A DNA stretch of 64,000 nucleotides from Piscicola geometra (Eukaryota > Annelida > Clitellata > Hirudinida > Piscicolidae), in NCBI GenBank assembly GCA_943735955.1, contig OX030955.1:405001-469000 (forward strand). Reading direction: 5' to 3'. Below, piece by piece: positions 21,170 to 56,578 of this stretch. Numbering within the stretch: the first letter of the stretch is position 1; every line of letters begins with the position of its first letter. The notes under the pieces are model-generated. The model ran no database searches and had not been told where the DNA came from. It was given only the letters and a program-made list of their open reading frames with translations. A program made the translations under genes and the position numbers.

Positions 21170-22816
21170 GCGAAGAAAAGAAAATTAGAAGAATCTGTTT
21201 TACAGCCTGTTTCAGTTCAACCAGTTATCAATTTTCAAAAAGATTGCAGAACCTGGCCAGATGATCATCCTTCTACTCAAACAATCGATAAATGCATCAT
21301 GGATTTGATCATTGTTGATATGCTTCCATACTCAATTGTTGAAGGTGAAGCATTCAAAAGGTTGAAATTTGCTGATCCAACTGCATCAAAAAATTACCGT
21401 TTAAAGAGCGAAAAGTATTTTCGAACCAGCTTGATGCCAGCAACTTACATAAAAGTGAATCAACAAGTTAAAAAACTTGTTAAAAAAGCAGAATGGATTA
21501 GTTTTACAACAGATGGGTGGATGAATCCGACCAAACCATGCTCTTTACTTAGCTTCACTGCTCATTTTGTGCATGGAAGTTCAAGAAAGAAAGTTGTTTT
21601 GAATGCTATGGTCTTAGAAGAAAACCATACAGGAGCTTATTTGGCATCAAAATTGAAAGAAGCAATTCTGAACTGGGAGATAGATGATAAAGTTCACCTG
21701 GGCATCCGTGACAATGCGCCCAACATGGTGAGCTCAATGCGTGTTGCCGGAATACGTGACTTTGGTTCTTTTGCACATAACCTACAACTTTTCGTGAAAG
21801 ATGCTATTTTTCTTCAAACTTCAGTGGAAAAAGTTATCAAAAAATCAAGAAAAATAGTTTCTCACTTCAAACACAGCGAACAAGCTTGTCGTCATCTTAA
21901 GGAAATACAAAAATCAGCTGATGTTCCACAACATTCACTGATTCAAGATGTTGAGACGCGTTGGAACAGCTCATACTTGATGCTGTCGAGGCTAAATGAG
22001 CAACAAATAGCAATTAACTTTTATTCCGTTGAACATGGAGACATCGACTCCTTAACAAAAGAAGAATGGAAACTTATTGAAAGAATAATAGTTGTGTTAA
22101 AACCATTTAGTGACGCGACTCCAGAAATCAGCTACGATGATGCATCAATATCTATTGTCATTCCGATGATTTCTATGCTGAAAACAAAATTAGAAATCAC
22201 GTCAGCTGATGTTGGACTGATGCAGATGAAAGCAGCCCTTCGAGATGCAATAGACAAACGGTTGGAGTTTGTTAAAAAAATGCCCGAAATGCTTGTAGCT
22301 ACTTTGCTTGATCCTCGCTTCAAAGACATGTATTTTGACGATTTAGAAAAGGAGGAAACCAAAAAAGAAGTTTTAAACTTTATCAAACCAAACTTTGTCG
22401 CAGAAGAGAATTCCATCAACCAGGCTGAAAAAATACTGGGAAATAACGTTTTAAACAGTTTGGGTTCATCATCCTTATGGGATATTCACTACAAAATTAA
22501 CCTTACCAACCAAAACAACGATGATGCCGCCAAGAAGACGCCTGAACACGAACGCCAAATGCAGGCGTATCATAAAGAGCCTAGGATCCATAGAACATCC
22601 AACATTTTTGCGTATTGGCATTGCAGTCAATATTCATGTCTTGAGCCTGCTGCTCGAAAATACTTATCTGCACCCCCAACAAGTGTGGCTAGCGAGCAAC
22701 TATTTAGTTCTGCAGGGCAAATATACGCAGATCGTCGCAGTAACCTTCTTGGTGAAAATGTTGAAAAACTGTTATTTCTTGCTTACAATATTCGATTGTT
22801 TGGATTTAATTATTAA
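21170..22816 (+). pseudogene. hAT transposase, catalytic and dimerisation regions
   Basis: Open from about 21170 (just after a TAA) to TAA 22814-22816. The first ATG is at 21299, giving 505 aa. RNase-H-fold hAT landmarks are present: TTDGWMN (first acidic residue), GIRDNAPNM (second), DVETRWNSSYLML, and LLDPRFKDMYF. The C-terminal dimerisation region has YLSAPPTSVASEQLFSSAG and RRSNLLGENVEKLLFLAYN. The residues I can check look intact, so this part may still make protein. It is separated from its BED finger by a frameshift, so I call the gene broken. It most resembles ZBED/hAT-Ac-like transposases. Confidence 0.9.
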
Positions 22817-23165
22817 GCAGAAAATGTCATCGTTCAATACTATTTTTGGACTTTAATAAACAATTACTTATGTAGACCATTTTTGTTGTTAAAAAACTTT
22901 TATTTTTTGGCTTAAAATGTACGCTTGTTACTCATTAAACTGGCAATGCCATCGTTAAATGCTATTTTTTTCATTTTAAATAAAAGTTGGGAAAAATTTC
23001 GGTTTCGGCCGAAAATCTGATTACAATTTCGGTTTAATTTCGGTTTCGGCCGAAAATTAATATTCAATTTCGGCTTAAATTCGGTTTCGGCCGAAAATGA
23101 AATTTTAATTTCGGTCTTATTTCGGTTTCGACCGAAATAAAAATATCTGTTTCGGTCGGTCTCTA

Positions 23166-23173
23166 ATTTCAAG
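23166..23173. repeat. hAT target-site duplication, right
   Basis: ATTTCAAG, identical to 20477-20484. Confidence 0.95.
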
Positions 23174-24200
23174 TATTCAATGAACTTTTAGCATTATTAT
23201 TTGGAGACATAAACAAAAAAAATGGCAATTTTGGCAGGAAAAGAATGTTTAAAATAGAATAAACAAAATAAATAATATAATTAACATGTTGAGACTTAAA
23301 AAGAAAAAAAACCTAAATGTCCAATAAAAGAGGAAAAATACATAATTAAAATGAAAAACAAACGAGTCCAAGTCAATTGGAAACCACCCTTAAACGGCTT
23401 CACAGCTACCCTGAATACAACACCCAAACGTGTCTATTCAGTGCTTTTGAAGAGGCACACTGCGCAGCACAATGCACCCTTTCAGAGCAGAAGGCAGGCG
23501 TGAATGGCTCGATACGCTCAACTGCACACCGCCCTTCAATCCCTGCAGATTCTATAGAGTCGCAACGATCACTGAAAATCGTGAAATCGTGTATTGGCAT
23601 AATTGTTTAAAGTGGTTGCTGCCTTAGAAAACAGAACTTTTAAGATCTTTCACGTCGCAATTATGACTATTCGATGTGGTTGTAGTCGCTTAAGTAAATT
23701 GTGAAATACTTTTCGAAATTTCTTGTTAACCCTGTGGGATTACTATAAGTTTAGTTCTTCGTTTGAATTTTGTTTGGAACTCTAACCTTAGAAAGAATTA
23801 AAGAAACTATTAAAAAAACTTGACTAGTGTGAGAATAAAGGTATTTAAACATTATTTCAATTATACATACTCAATGAAAATATATTCTAGATTTAAAACT
23901 TTAAAATAATAATATTTTTGTTAAAATAAAAAAATAAGAATTATAACTTTTAGAAAAAAAAGCATTCTAAACTAGTGTTCATGAATAACCTTTTAAGATA
24001 TTCATATTTCTAATAAGATAAATAGGACAATAAATCGAATAAAGTAAAATGTATTAAAATACAGTCTCTCTAAATAATTTAATAAAACATCATCATAACC
24101 AATTCGTAAACTCTTACACATCGTTCTAGAGCCAGTCTAACACGAAAACACACAGAGCAAGGCTTAGAGTGAGCAGCCCCTGAAGCATCCCTCCCCCAAG
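23174..24200. other. upstream region of the filamin-repeat gene; no exon recognised
   Basis: Mostly AT-rich. Around 23377-23610 there is a less AT-rich stretch with open frames on both strands, but no known domain and in particular no calponin-homology sequence. An in-frame TAG at 24165-24167 precedes the proposed start of the filamin-repeat gene. Confidence 0.5.
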
Positions 24201-47464
<23,264 letters not shown>

Positions 47465-47930
47465 GGGCATGAGGCTTGTTTGAAGTAATAATAACAATTT
47501 ATATAGTTCTATTATTTTTAATTATTTGTACAAATTAGTGTTTCAATTTATATTATTTTTAGCTTTAAAACTTTTCAAACGAATTGTTGATTTAACGACG
47601 TGTTCTTATTGTTGCTTTTGCATCGGGATCCGAAAGGGACTTGGCACTGCTCACCACTTCGAACACTTCAGATCTTCCTATTCAACCATCACACTATTTC
47701 CTTCATCAACTCATTGCTGTGAACTTATTTTATGATTCAGGAAGGTCGAGCCTCCCTAGGTGTACAAACACTTTTCAGTTGTTTTAACCCCACAAACTTC
47801 TCTTCTTCTTCCGAGCTCTACTGTGATAGAATCCACACACGAATGCCAATTTAATATCCCCTAACAAGCATTCAAGTAGATTTTACTTGAGAATGTTTTG
47901 TACGAAATAAATATTTTGACTTCAATTTCT
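47465..47930 (+). other. 3' UTR of the filamin-repeat gene
   Basis: Non-coding AT-rich sequence after the TGA. AATAAA at 47906-47911 is the likely polyadenylation signal. Confidence 0.6.
47906..47911 (+). terminator. polyadenylation signal of the filamin-repeat gene
   Basis: AATAAA about 440 bp after the stop codon. Confidence 0.55.
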
Positions 47931-48061
47931 TAGCCCAACTTTTGAAATTCCCTTTCTATTCAAATTCCTTCGGCACTTTTCATTGATACGAGTCATGGAG
48001 AATCGTTTGGTTTCCGTGCAGAAGCTCAGCTGCCTTCATACCTACTTTAATTCCACCTGCA

Positions 48062-48590
<529 letters not shown>

Positions 48591-48708
48591 TCCTTATTTA
48601 TTTATAGAGTAAAAACTGGTAAAAGTTTGAAAAAAACATGCCTTGATGAATGATATAAGTCTTAAAACTTGGAAAAACAAAATAACATGGAACATTTATT
48701 AGAATACT

Positions 48709-48760
48709 TGAATTTGAGGAAAGAGCGCTATAGAAACTGATTTGATTGATTGATTGATTG
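48709..48760 (+). mobile_element. retroposon 3' tail with GATT repeat
   Basis: ACTTGAATTTGAGGAAAGAG then CGCTATAGAAACTGATTTGATTGATTG. It is the best match to the tail that abuts the 1.2-kb array. Confidence 0.75.
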
Positions 48761-49929
48761 AATACTTAAGGATTTAAAAAACGGTGAAAAAAGTATTTGC
48801 CCACGAGCAAAGAGAGGAAATATTTTGTGTCGATGAGGACTTTAAGCATGCAAAAGACCCGAAGGCTCTTTGACCACCTTTTTGAAGCGCTCCACTCGAT
48901 TAGGAAATGCCTTCGAGGTCGCAATCTTGCGAAATGTGAATTCGCTGGCAAACAAATGAATAAATGAATTCACAGAAAGATCTTTGTCGTCCCAGAGATA
49001 AAAAATGTATCAAGAAAGCTTCTACGTCGCTTAAGTTGTTTTCAATATGCGGTTTTCAATGCTTTGAGATTAAGAAAAATAATGCTTTGAATGTTGAAAG
49101 AAAAAGAAACAAATAAACTCATCCATACTAAGTTCTTGAGAAAATATTCTATTCTTTCAAGAAAAATATATTTTTACCTTTATCTCGGAAAAAATGCAAA
49201 AAAGAATTTTAGAAAATGTAAAGTTTAATCAAGAAAGCTGCTTGTCGCACAAAGCAGACAAGGATGCTTCACGCTTTAAATTGGAAAACTCGATAAGCTA
49301 AAAGAATTCAATTAAACTTTTCATTAAACACTCCTTCCTAAAATATTTTCAAAAAACTAAAAATATTCATTGTAGATTTAAAACTTTAAATATTCATTGT
49401 AGATTTAAAACTTTAAATATTCATTGTAGATTTAAAACTTAAAATATTCATCGTAGATTTAAAACTTAAAATGAATTTAATAATCCTAGCAAATGCATCT
49501 CGATGACACCTTCTTCCCTTCACCAGCCCCTTATCAATCAGCATCGACGCTGGGAATTCAGCCTCGTTTCACGCTCCCGTTCATTTTACGACTGGCTTCT
49601 CCCACCGAAACAATAAATTTTTAATTTAAGAAAAATGATTTGTGGAGTTTATAACTTCACAGAGATTATTTCAAAAACGTGCTCTACTATCAACACTTTT
49701 CAAAATGTTTCAGAATCGATTTCAAAGTTGCTGCAAATTTGTATTTGTAAAGGTGTTTCTGTGTGCTACATTGCACTGCTGCAACACGTCGCAAGCAGGA
49801 TTTAAACTAATTAAAGCGCGCGTGCTCTTCACGCCAGAAGTGTCTCTCTGCTCATCTCTTGAACGGAGTTTCATTCCTGCAAAACGGATTCTCAAGTTAA
49901 ATATTTCAAATCTAGACGGTTTAGTTGTT

Positions 49930-50120
49930 TTTCAACATCACACAGCTGTTTCTCAACATCACACAGCTCTTTCTCAACAGCCCACAGCTGTTTCTCAACA
50001 TCCCACAGCTGTTTCTCAACATCCCACAGCTGTTTATCAACAGCCCACAGCTGTTTCTCAACATCCCACAGCTGTTTCTCAACATCCCACAGCTGTTTCT
50101 CAACATCACACAGCTGTTTC
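49930..50120. repeat. 21-bp tandem array (CACAGCTGTTTCTCAACATCC)
   Basis: Nine copies of CACAGCTGTTTCTCAACATCC with CATCA and CAGCC variants. CAGCTG is a palindromic E-box in every unit, but nothing else suggests a regulatory role. Confidence 0.9.
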
Positions 50121-51249
50121 AAGATATTATTTCAGTTGCCAAAACTTTCGCCAAGGAAAGAAGAAAAAGTGTAAGTGTTTGCTTCGAAGGGAAGCATTGT
50201 AGGGGGTGTGAGTAAGCAACTTGACACAGTGAATCAAATGAAAGTAAATAGAAAAGTGTATGAATGAACATGAACCATTTTTGAAAGAAATAAAGCCCTA
50301 AGAGTGTTTATTACTTAATATAAAAGTTTGCAAGACAATAAAGAACAGTTTTCCAGTTGATGAGAACTAGTTTCTATTTGTCGAGAAATTATCGTTGGCG
50401 AGTGATCAGAGATCGCGAAATAAATATCTCGACTGCTTCGTTCCAGCTACGAAGCACTGGTCAAAACTCCAGACAAACTGAGACGAAATTTGTTTAAATT
50501 GAATTTTCACTGGCGGCTCTTGCAATGCCCCGATCGATCAAACTGCCCGATGATGAGCTTTCCAGGCCACTCTTGTCAAATCTCCTTTTAATTGAAACAA
50601 GATGGAAAGTTTCCGATGATTAAGATTAATAAGTTTGAGTTAATTTATAATTAAAATGGATTTTTATGTTTGCATCATATTTCTACCTTGAGTGGCTTTG
50701 CTTTAAGAAGTTTTACAGCAATTTATTGAAAAAGCCTTCAAATTTAAAGCGCCATTGCCTCAAACCAACTTTCAAAACGAAAAATTTAAGAATAAAAATA
50801 TTTTTTATTAAAATCTTTTTTAACTTTAAAAAAAATAACTTGTCGCTCTTTTTTTTTGTGCATACAACTTTTGAATTTGTGTCCAATGCACTGTATTTAA
50901 ATTCAAAAAAAGCTTAAAGGCATATTAAATCTATGCAGAAATAATGACTTTAATGGAAAATTGTGTTTAATCTTTGGTTTTGAAAAAGTTTTTGAGCTAA
51001 AAAAATAAAATGAACTCAACACAAAGAATGACGTAAAGTTAAAATAACGGCGTGTGAAAAAGTACTTGCAATTCAAGACGGAACTTTTAGTCTTTCCAAA
51101 GAACATGCACTCACGCTCAATAAAATATTCTAGAATGTAAAAAAAATCTCCAGTTGATCAGAATTAATGGGCAACTTTTGCGCCAGCTGCAAAATTATAA
51201 ATGTTTTTCACAAACGAATTCCGTTCGCTGTCCCACACACCCTGGCCAC

Positions 51250-51435
51250 CAAAGTCTTAACAGCCTGCCACCTCCCCTCTCACCATGCACCTTACAACCC
51301 CCCACCTTCCCTCTCACCAGCCACCTTACAAACGCCACCTTCCCTCTCACCAGTCACCTTACAAGCCCCCACCTCCCCTCTCACCATGCACCTTACAACC
51401 CCACCTTCCCCTCTCACCAGCCACCTTACAACTTC
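51250..51435. repeat. CCCTCTCACCAGCCACCTTACAA minisatellite
   Basis: About six diverged copies of a 27-30 bp unit, CTCTCACCATGCACCTTACA plus ACCCCCCACCTTCC. Confidence 0.85.
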
Positions 51436-52294
51436 TTTCTTGCTGCTTTGTCGTTGCGCCTTGCTTCCCCATGCCCTTTTCAGAGTTCCCTTTGTCATTC
51501 TAATTCTAAAAGCTAATTAGTTCGCCATTATATTCTAATGTCTCACCCGGCAGTGCCATTTCAATGCTACTCGAAGCATCACTTCGTCCCTCTCATCCAA
51601 TTAAAAGCCTTGTAATTACTTCCAGCATGCTTCTCGTCTGTTTTTATGTATTTATGTATAAAAATATTTTGGAAAAGTAATACGGATTTTTTTTACATTC
51701 AGGCATACATAAATAAACTGCGATCGTCATTAATTACACGTTCGAAAGCAATACCTCGTCGGCACACATCTCCCTTCCTGCTGGACTGCATCTTCGTGAG
51801 CAGTCCTACCGTGCAGAAGGCTCTATAAATCAACGTTAGGTCTCTTTCTAAGTGATTGACTCGTTCCTTCTTGCATCGAGATGCCTCTGTGTCGAGTTGC
51901 TGCTGCAGAATAAAACATGCCTGCCCTGACGCCTCCTCGGAGACTGACTCTCAGATGGCCTTCCTCTGGCCTTTCACCATCACCATGCTGTGCTGAATGC
52001 TCCAAAGAAGATTCATTTGCAAACATTGAACACCTGCGGGTTCTTCAAGGCACTCACGAGACTTGTGCAGTAGACGAGGAGTCGTCACCGCTGTAGGTGA
52101 GCAAGAAGACACGCAATGAAAAACAATCAAAGCTAATAAAACGGATTTAAAAATTATTTCAATTTATTCAATTACAAAATATTTAATTATCTATAAGTCA
52201 TTCCAATAATCTCTGCTGCGTTATGGCCAAAGGCTTCCACAATCGCTTCAAAAGATTCCACAAGAGGACGATATTGAATCAATTTTTTGACAAA

Positions 52295-52410
52295 ACACAG
52301 CCCTGCCATGCAACTCCAACAACACAACCCTGCCATGCAACCACAACAACACAACCCTGGAATGCAACTACAACAACACAACCCTGCCATGCAACTCCAA
52401 CAACACAAAC
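52295..52410. repeat. ~27-bp tandem repeat (CCCTGCCATGCAACTCCAAC)
   Basis: Four copies of AACACAACCCTGCCATGCAA plus CTACAAC-type linkers. Confidence 0.85.
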
Positions 52411-53696
52411 ACGAACTCGAAGCACACAGTCTGAAGTCTTCTCAGGAACTTTGCACACAGAATTGGGAACTGGAAGGCTTATTAGCAATAAAGGGTTTGC
52501 AGGGAGGCAGCCATCTGGCGGGAGAATGAATTAGTGGCGATTCATAAGAAATGCACGGATTAACATCGGAGGCGTCAGACTAGGAAATTGAAAATGTGAA
52601 TTAATGAGAAGCAGTGTGAGGTGCTCAGGAAGGCTGGTTGTGGAAGGTGGTGAGGGGTGAGTACCTTTCTGATGGGTGTTTGTAAGGACTGATGGTCATT
52701 CTGCAAACATTTCTGGGAGTAGAAGTTTCAAAGAAGTATTGACAAAACGCATAAAACAAATTGTTGAACTAACAAAGAATGCTGTGACGAAACTTCAAAT
52801 TAAACGTTTTTTTGGTAAAAGTAAATCAGTTTTTGGAAATAGGACAACGCCGTAAATTCACTACGTTCCAAATATGGTCATATTGACTGAGTAATCGAAT
52901 AAACATAACAGATTTATGTAAACCCGACGAATCATTTGGAGAGAAGTAATTGAAATAAACAGAAAGCCTACAATTGAATAAAAAACCTATTTTATTACTA
53001 TTCATCTGCCAGCTTTCTACCTTTAAACAGGTTCAAACCGTTTGAAAGCTCATCTAAGTTATCGAAGGACTCTACTTTGTATTCTTCTCTCAGCCTTCAA
53101 TGGAGTCCTGTGAATGCATTTATGTAAAAAACAAACCTGCTTAGATGTGATTAATTTTCGTGAATACTAAACAGATTGCCTTCGGGGAATTATTCATCCC
53201 ATAATTCAATAAAGATATTTCCTCTTGGAAGGGACTCGATATCGGTTTTTATAAAAATGTCGCCGAAGCTTTTGAGAATGCAAAGTAAATCCTCCCTTGA
53301 AACTCTTTCCAAATGATTTCTAAAGATTTTCTGTTATTCAACTATTTCCGACTGATCGGAAAAAGGTTGTTTATCTTTTTGTGCTAATAACAAAGCTGTA
53401 AATTACCCTTAATAAATACTGACCTGGGCAACGCTGCACAGAGTGAGTTTGTCTCACACTACATTCTCTAATTAAACTCACTACTTCCGAATCAGCACAA
53501 AAGTTAACTTGATTTTCAGCTCCATTTGATCACGTCATGTTCCTCATAAATATGTTGTTTCCTCCAACAGGCCGATGCACTTGAATCTCCCAAATCCAAC
53601 GAGACATACGATAAGTGATAGACAAGAAGGCTGAATGCATTTCAAAGATTTCTCAAAATTTTTTATTTTCCGTTAAACAATTCAAAATTCCTGATT

Positions 53697-53745
53697 TATA
53701 TAGCGCCCACTTGCGTGAGAGAGCTTTCGAAGGGGGGCGTTGCCA
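53697..53745 (-). mobile_element. retroposon 3' tail fragment
   Basis: On the minus strand, CGCCCCCCTTCGAAAGCTCT, then CACGCAAGTGGGCGCTATATAAATCAG. This is a diverged relative of the GCGCTATA tails elsewhere, lacking the GATT expansion. Confidence 0.55.
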
Positions 53746-54397
53746 TGGTTATTTAGTGGGACATTATGGCGGACAGAACGTCATTACCATGGCGACCTGG
53801 CCAGTCTTCTCATATATTTATCTCCTAATTATAATAATCACAAGCTTAATCCCTTGGATGATTTGTCGGCACGGACCTGCAAAACTCGGCACATAAAGCT
53901 CGCAGTCGGCAACGCAGTGTCACAGGAATTCTATGACGCAATCATTCTCTGCAAAATACGCTGCAGTTTCAATTCGAATAAATCTTCCTTTGTTACGTCA
54001 GAGTGGCCATTCGCAGTCCCTGGCTGCCCCACACATTCCACTCCCGCCATCGATCATCGCTCGTTCCATTCAGGTGTTTGCGTGTCGACGACCGCTGCTG
54101 CGGCGGTGAATTCTTCTTTTCAGGCATCGGTCCAATTCAATGCATAGATTCCTTCAACGACTTATCATATCAAATTCAAAAGGTTCTTTTGTTAAACTCT
54201 ACTTTCCATTTACAAACTTCTGTCAAGCTCTCAATAGAACAAAAAGTTGACTTATTACCACAAAAAAGTGATAGGATTTCCTTTTTAGTGCTTTTCGACA
54301 AGATAATTCATTTTAAAACCTCGCAGAACATCTGTTGTGTTTTCATATTTGTCTAACTCACTCCTCTGCGTGATTGTTTTGGAGCGCTCTTCGTAGC

Positions 54398-54972
54398 AAT
54401 CCTCATCAATCCCTCATCAATCCCTCATCAACCCCTCATCAATCCCTCATCAACCCCTCATCAATCCCTCATCAACCCCTCATCAATCCCTCATCAATCC
54501 CTCATCAATCCCTCATCAACCCCTCATCAATCCCTCATCAACCCCTCATCAATCCCTCATCAACCCCTCATCAACCCCTCATCAATCCCTCATCAATCCC
54601 TCATCAATCCCTCATCAACCCCTCATCAACCCCTCATCAATCCCTCATCAATCCCTCATCAATCCCTCATCAATCCCTCATCAACCCCTCATCAATCCCT
54701 CATCAACCCCTCATCAACCCCTCATCAATCCCTCATCAACCCCTCATCAACCCCTCATCAATCCCTCATCAACCCCTCATCAATCCCTCATCAGTCCCTC
54801 ATCAATCCCTCATCAACCCCTCATCAACCCCTCATCAATCCCTCATCAACCCCTCATCAATCCCTCATCAATCCCTCATCAACCCCTCATCAATCCCTCA
54901 TCAATCCCTCATCAACCCCTCATCAACCCCTCATCAATCCCTCATCAACCCCTCATCAATCCCTCAACAACT
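54398..54972. repeat. 12-bp satellite (CCCTCATCAAYC)
   Basis: About 48 copies of CCCTCATCAATC or CCCTCATCAACC, the two variants intermixed. The 207-codon frame (SLINP repeats) is an artefact of the 12-bp period. Confidence 0.95.
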
Positions 54973-55159
54973 CCTCCAACTCAATTCATTCCTTTAAATT
55001 CACACTTTTTTGTACTCTAAAAAAATCATTAATAATTATTATTACTTTTGTTTTAATCATCATCACTATTTTTATTATTCTTTTTATTCCCATTGCTGAC
55101 CCTTACACACACCATTAGTTCCGTTGTCAATCATTAAAAGCAATAAACAAACTAAAAAA

Positions 55160-56578
55160 GACCTCCAACCCCCTCACAACAACCCTAACAACAACCCTCA
55201 CAACAACAACCTTCACAACAACCCTCACAACAACCCTAACAACAACCCTCACAACAACAACCCTCACAACAACAACCCTCACAACAACCCTCACAACAAC
55301 CCTCACAACATCAACCCTCACAACAACCCTCACAAAACCCTCACAACAACCCTCACAACAACCCCACAACAACCCTCACTACAACAACCCTCACAACAAC
55401 AACCCTCACAACAACAACCCTCACAACAACCCTCACAACAACAACCCTCACAACAACAACCCTCACAACAACAACCCTCACAACAACCCTCACAACAACC
55501 CTCACAACAACCCTCACAACAACAACCCTCACAACAACCCTCACAACAACAACCCTCACCAAAACCCTAACAACAACCCTCACAACAACCCTCACAACAA
55601 CCCTCACAACAACCCTCACAACAACAACCCTCACAACAACAACCCTCACAACAACAACCTTCACAACAACAACCCTCACAACAACAACCCTCACAACAAC
55701 AACCTTTACAACAACAACCCTCACAACAACCCTCTCAACAACAACCTTCACAACAACAACCCTCACAACAACCCTCACAACAACCCTCACAACGACCCTC
55801 ACAACAACCCTCACAACAACCCTCACAACAACCCTCACAACAACCCTCACAACGACCCTCACAACAACAACCTTCACAACAACAACCCTCACAACAACCC
55901 TCTCAACAACAACCCTCACAACAACAACCCTCACAACAACAACCCTCACAACAACAACCCTCACAACAACAACCCTCACAACAACAACCCTCACAACAAC
56001 AACCCTCTCAATAACAACCCTCACAACAACCCTCACAACAACCCTCACAACGACCCTCACAACAACCCTCACAACAACCCTCACAACAACCCTCACAACA
56101 ACCCTCACAACGACCCTCACAACAACAACCTTCACAACAACAACCCTCACAACAACCCTCTCAACAACAACCCTCACAACAACAACTCTCACAACAACAA
56201 CCCTCACAACAACAACCCTCACAACAACAACCCTCACAACAACAACCCTCACAACAACCCTCACAACAACAACCCTCACAACAACCCTCACAACAACAAC
56301 CCTCACAACAACCCTCACAACAACAACCCTCACAACAACCCTCACAACAACCCTCACAACAACCCTCACAACAGCCCTCACAACAACCCTCACAACAACC
56401 CTCACAACGACCCTCACAACAATCCTCACAACAACAACCCTCACAACAGCCCTCACAACAACCCTCACAACAACCCTCACAACGACCCTCACAACAACCC
56501 TCACAACAACCCTCACAACAACCCTCACAACGACCCTCACAACAACCCTCACAACAATCCTCACAACAACCCTCACAC
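55160..56578. repeat. 1.4-kb CCCTCACAACAA(CAA) satellite
   Basis: More than 100 copies mixing 12-bp CCCTCACAACAA and 15-bp CCCTCACAACAACAA units. Higher-order blocks recur, for example segments with CGACCC and CTCTCAACAACAACC near 55790-55915 and 56050-56165. Open frames (RVVVRVVV, CEGCCEG) are artefacts. Confidence 0.95.

Larger units (their letters stand above)
20485..23165 (+). mobile_element. hAT-superfamily DNA transposon (2,681 bp)
   Basis: Both ends are present. The left end reads TAGAGACCGACCGAAA and the right end is its reverse complement. The TAGAG terminus fits the hAT YARNG consensus, and a perfect 8-bp ATTTCAAG duplication flanks the element. About 170-180 bp at each end consist of diverged copies of TTCGGTTTCGGCCGAAA, giving long palindromic subterminal regions, probable transposase-binding sites. 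The interior encodes a BED finger (20953-21153) and an hAT transposase (21299-22816). The exact target duplication argues for a fairly young insertion, but the transposase gene is frameshifted. Confidence 0.96.
48591..54397. other. gene-poor stretch; small satellites only
   Basis: I see no coding exon with recognisable homology and no coherent splice series on either strand. Short open frames here are AT-rich and look random. Contents are retroposon tails (48709-48760, 53697-53745) and small tandem arrays at 49374-49470 (27-bp unit ATTCATTGTAGATTTAAAAC...), 49930-50120, 51250-51435 and 52295-52410. Confidence 0.6.

Noticed and set aside
23377..23610. Small ORF that might be an upstream filamin exon or CH domain
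   Set aside because: No CH motif, no convincing splice sites, and open frames on both strands.
55353..56576. 407-codon RVVV-repeat frame
   Set aside because: Product of the CCCTCACAACAA satellite; no start context or homology.
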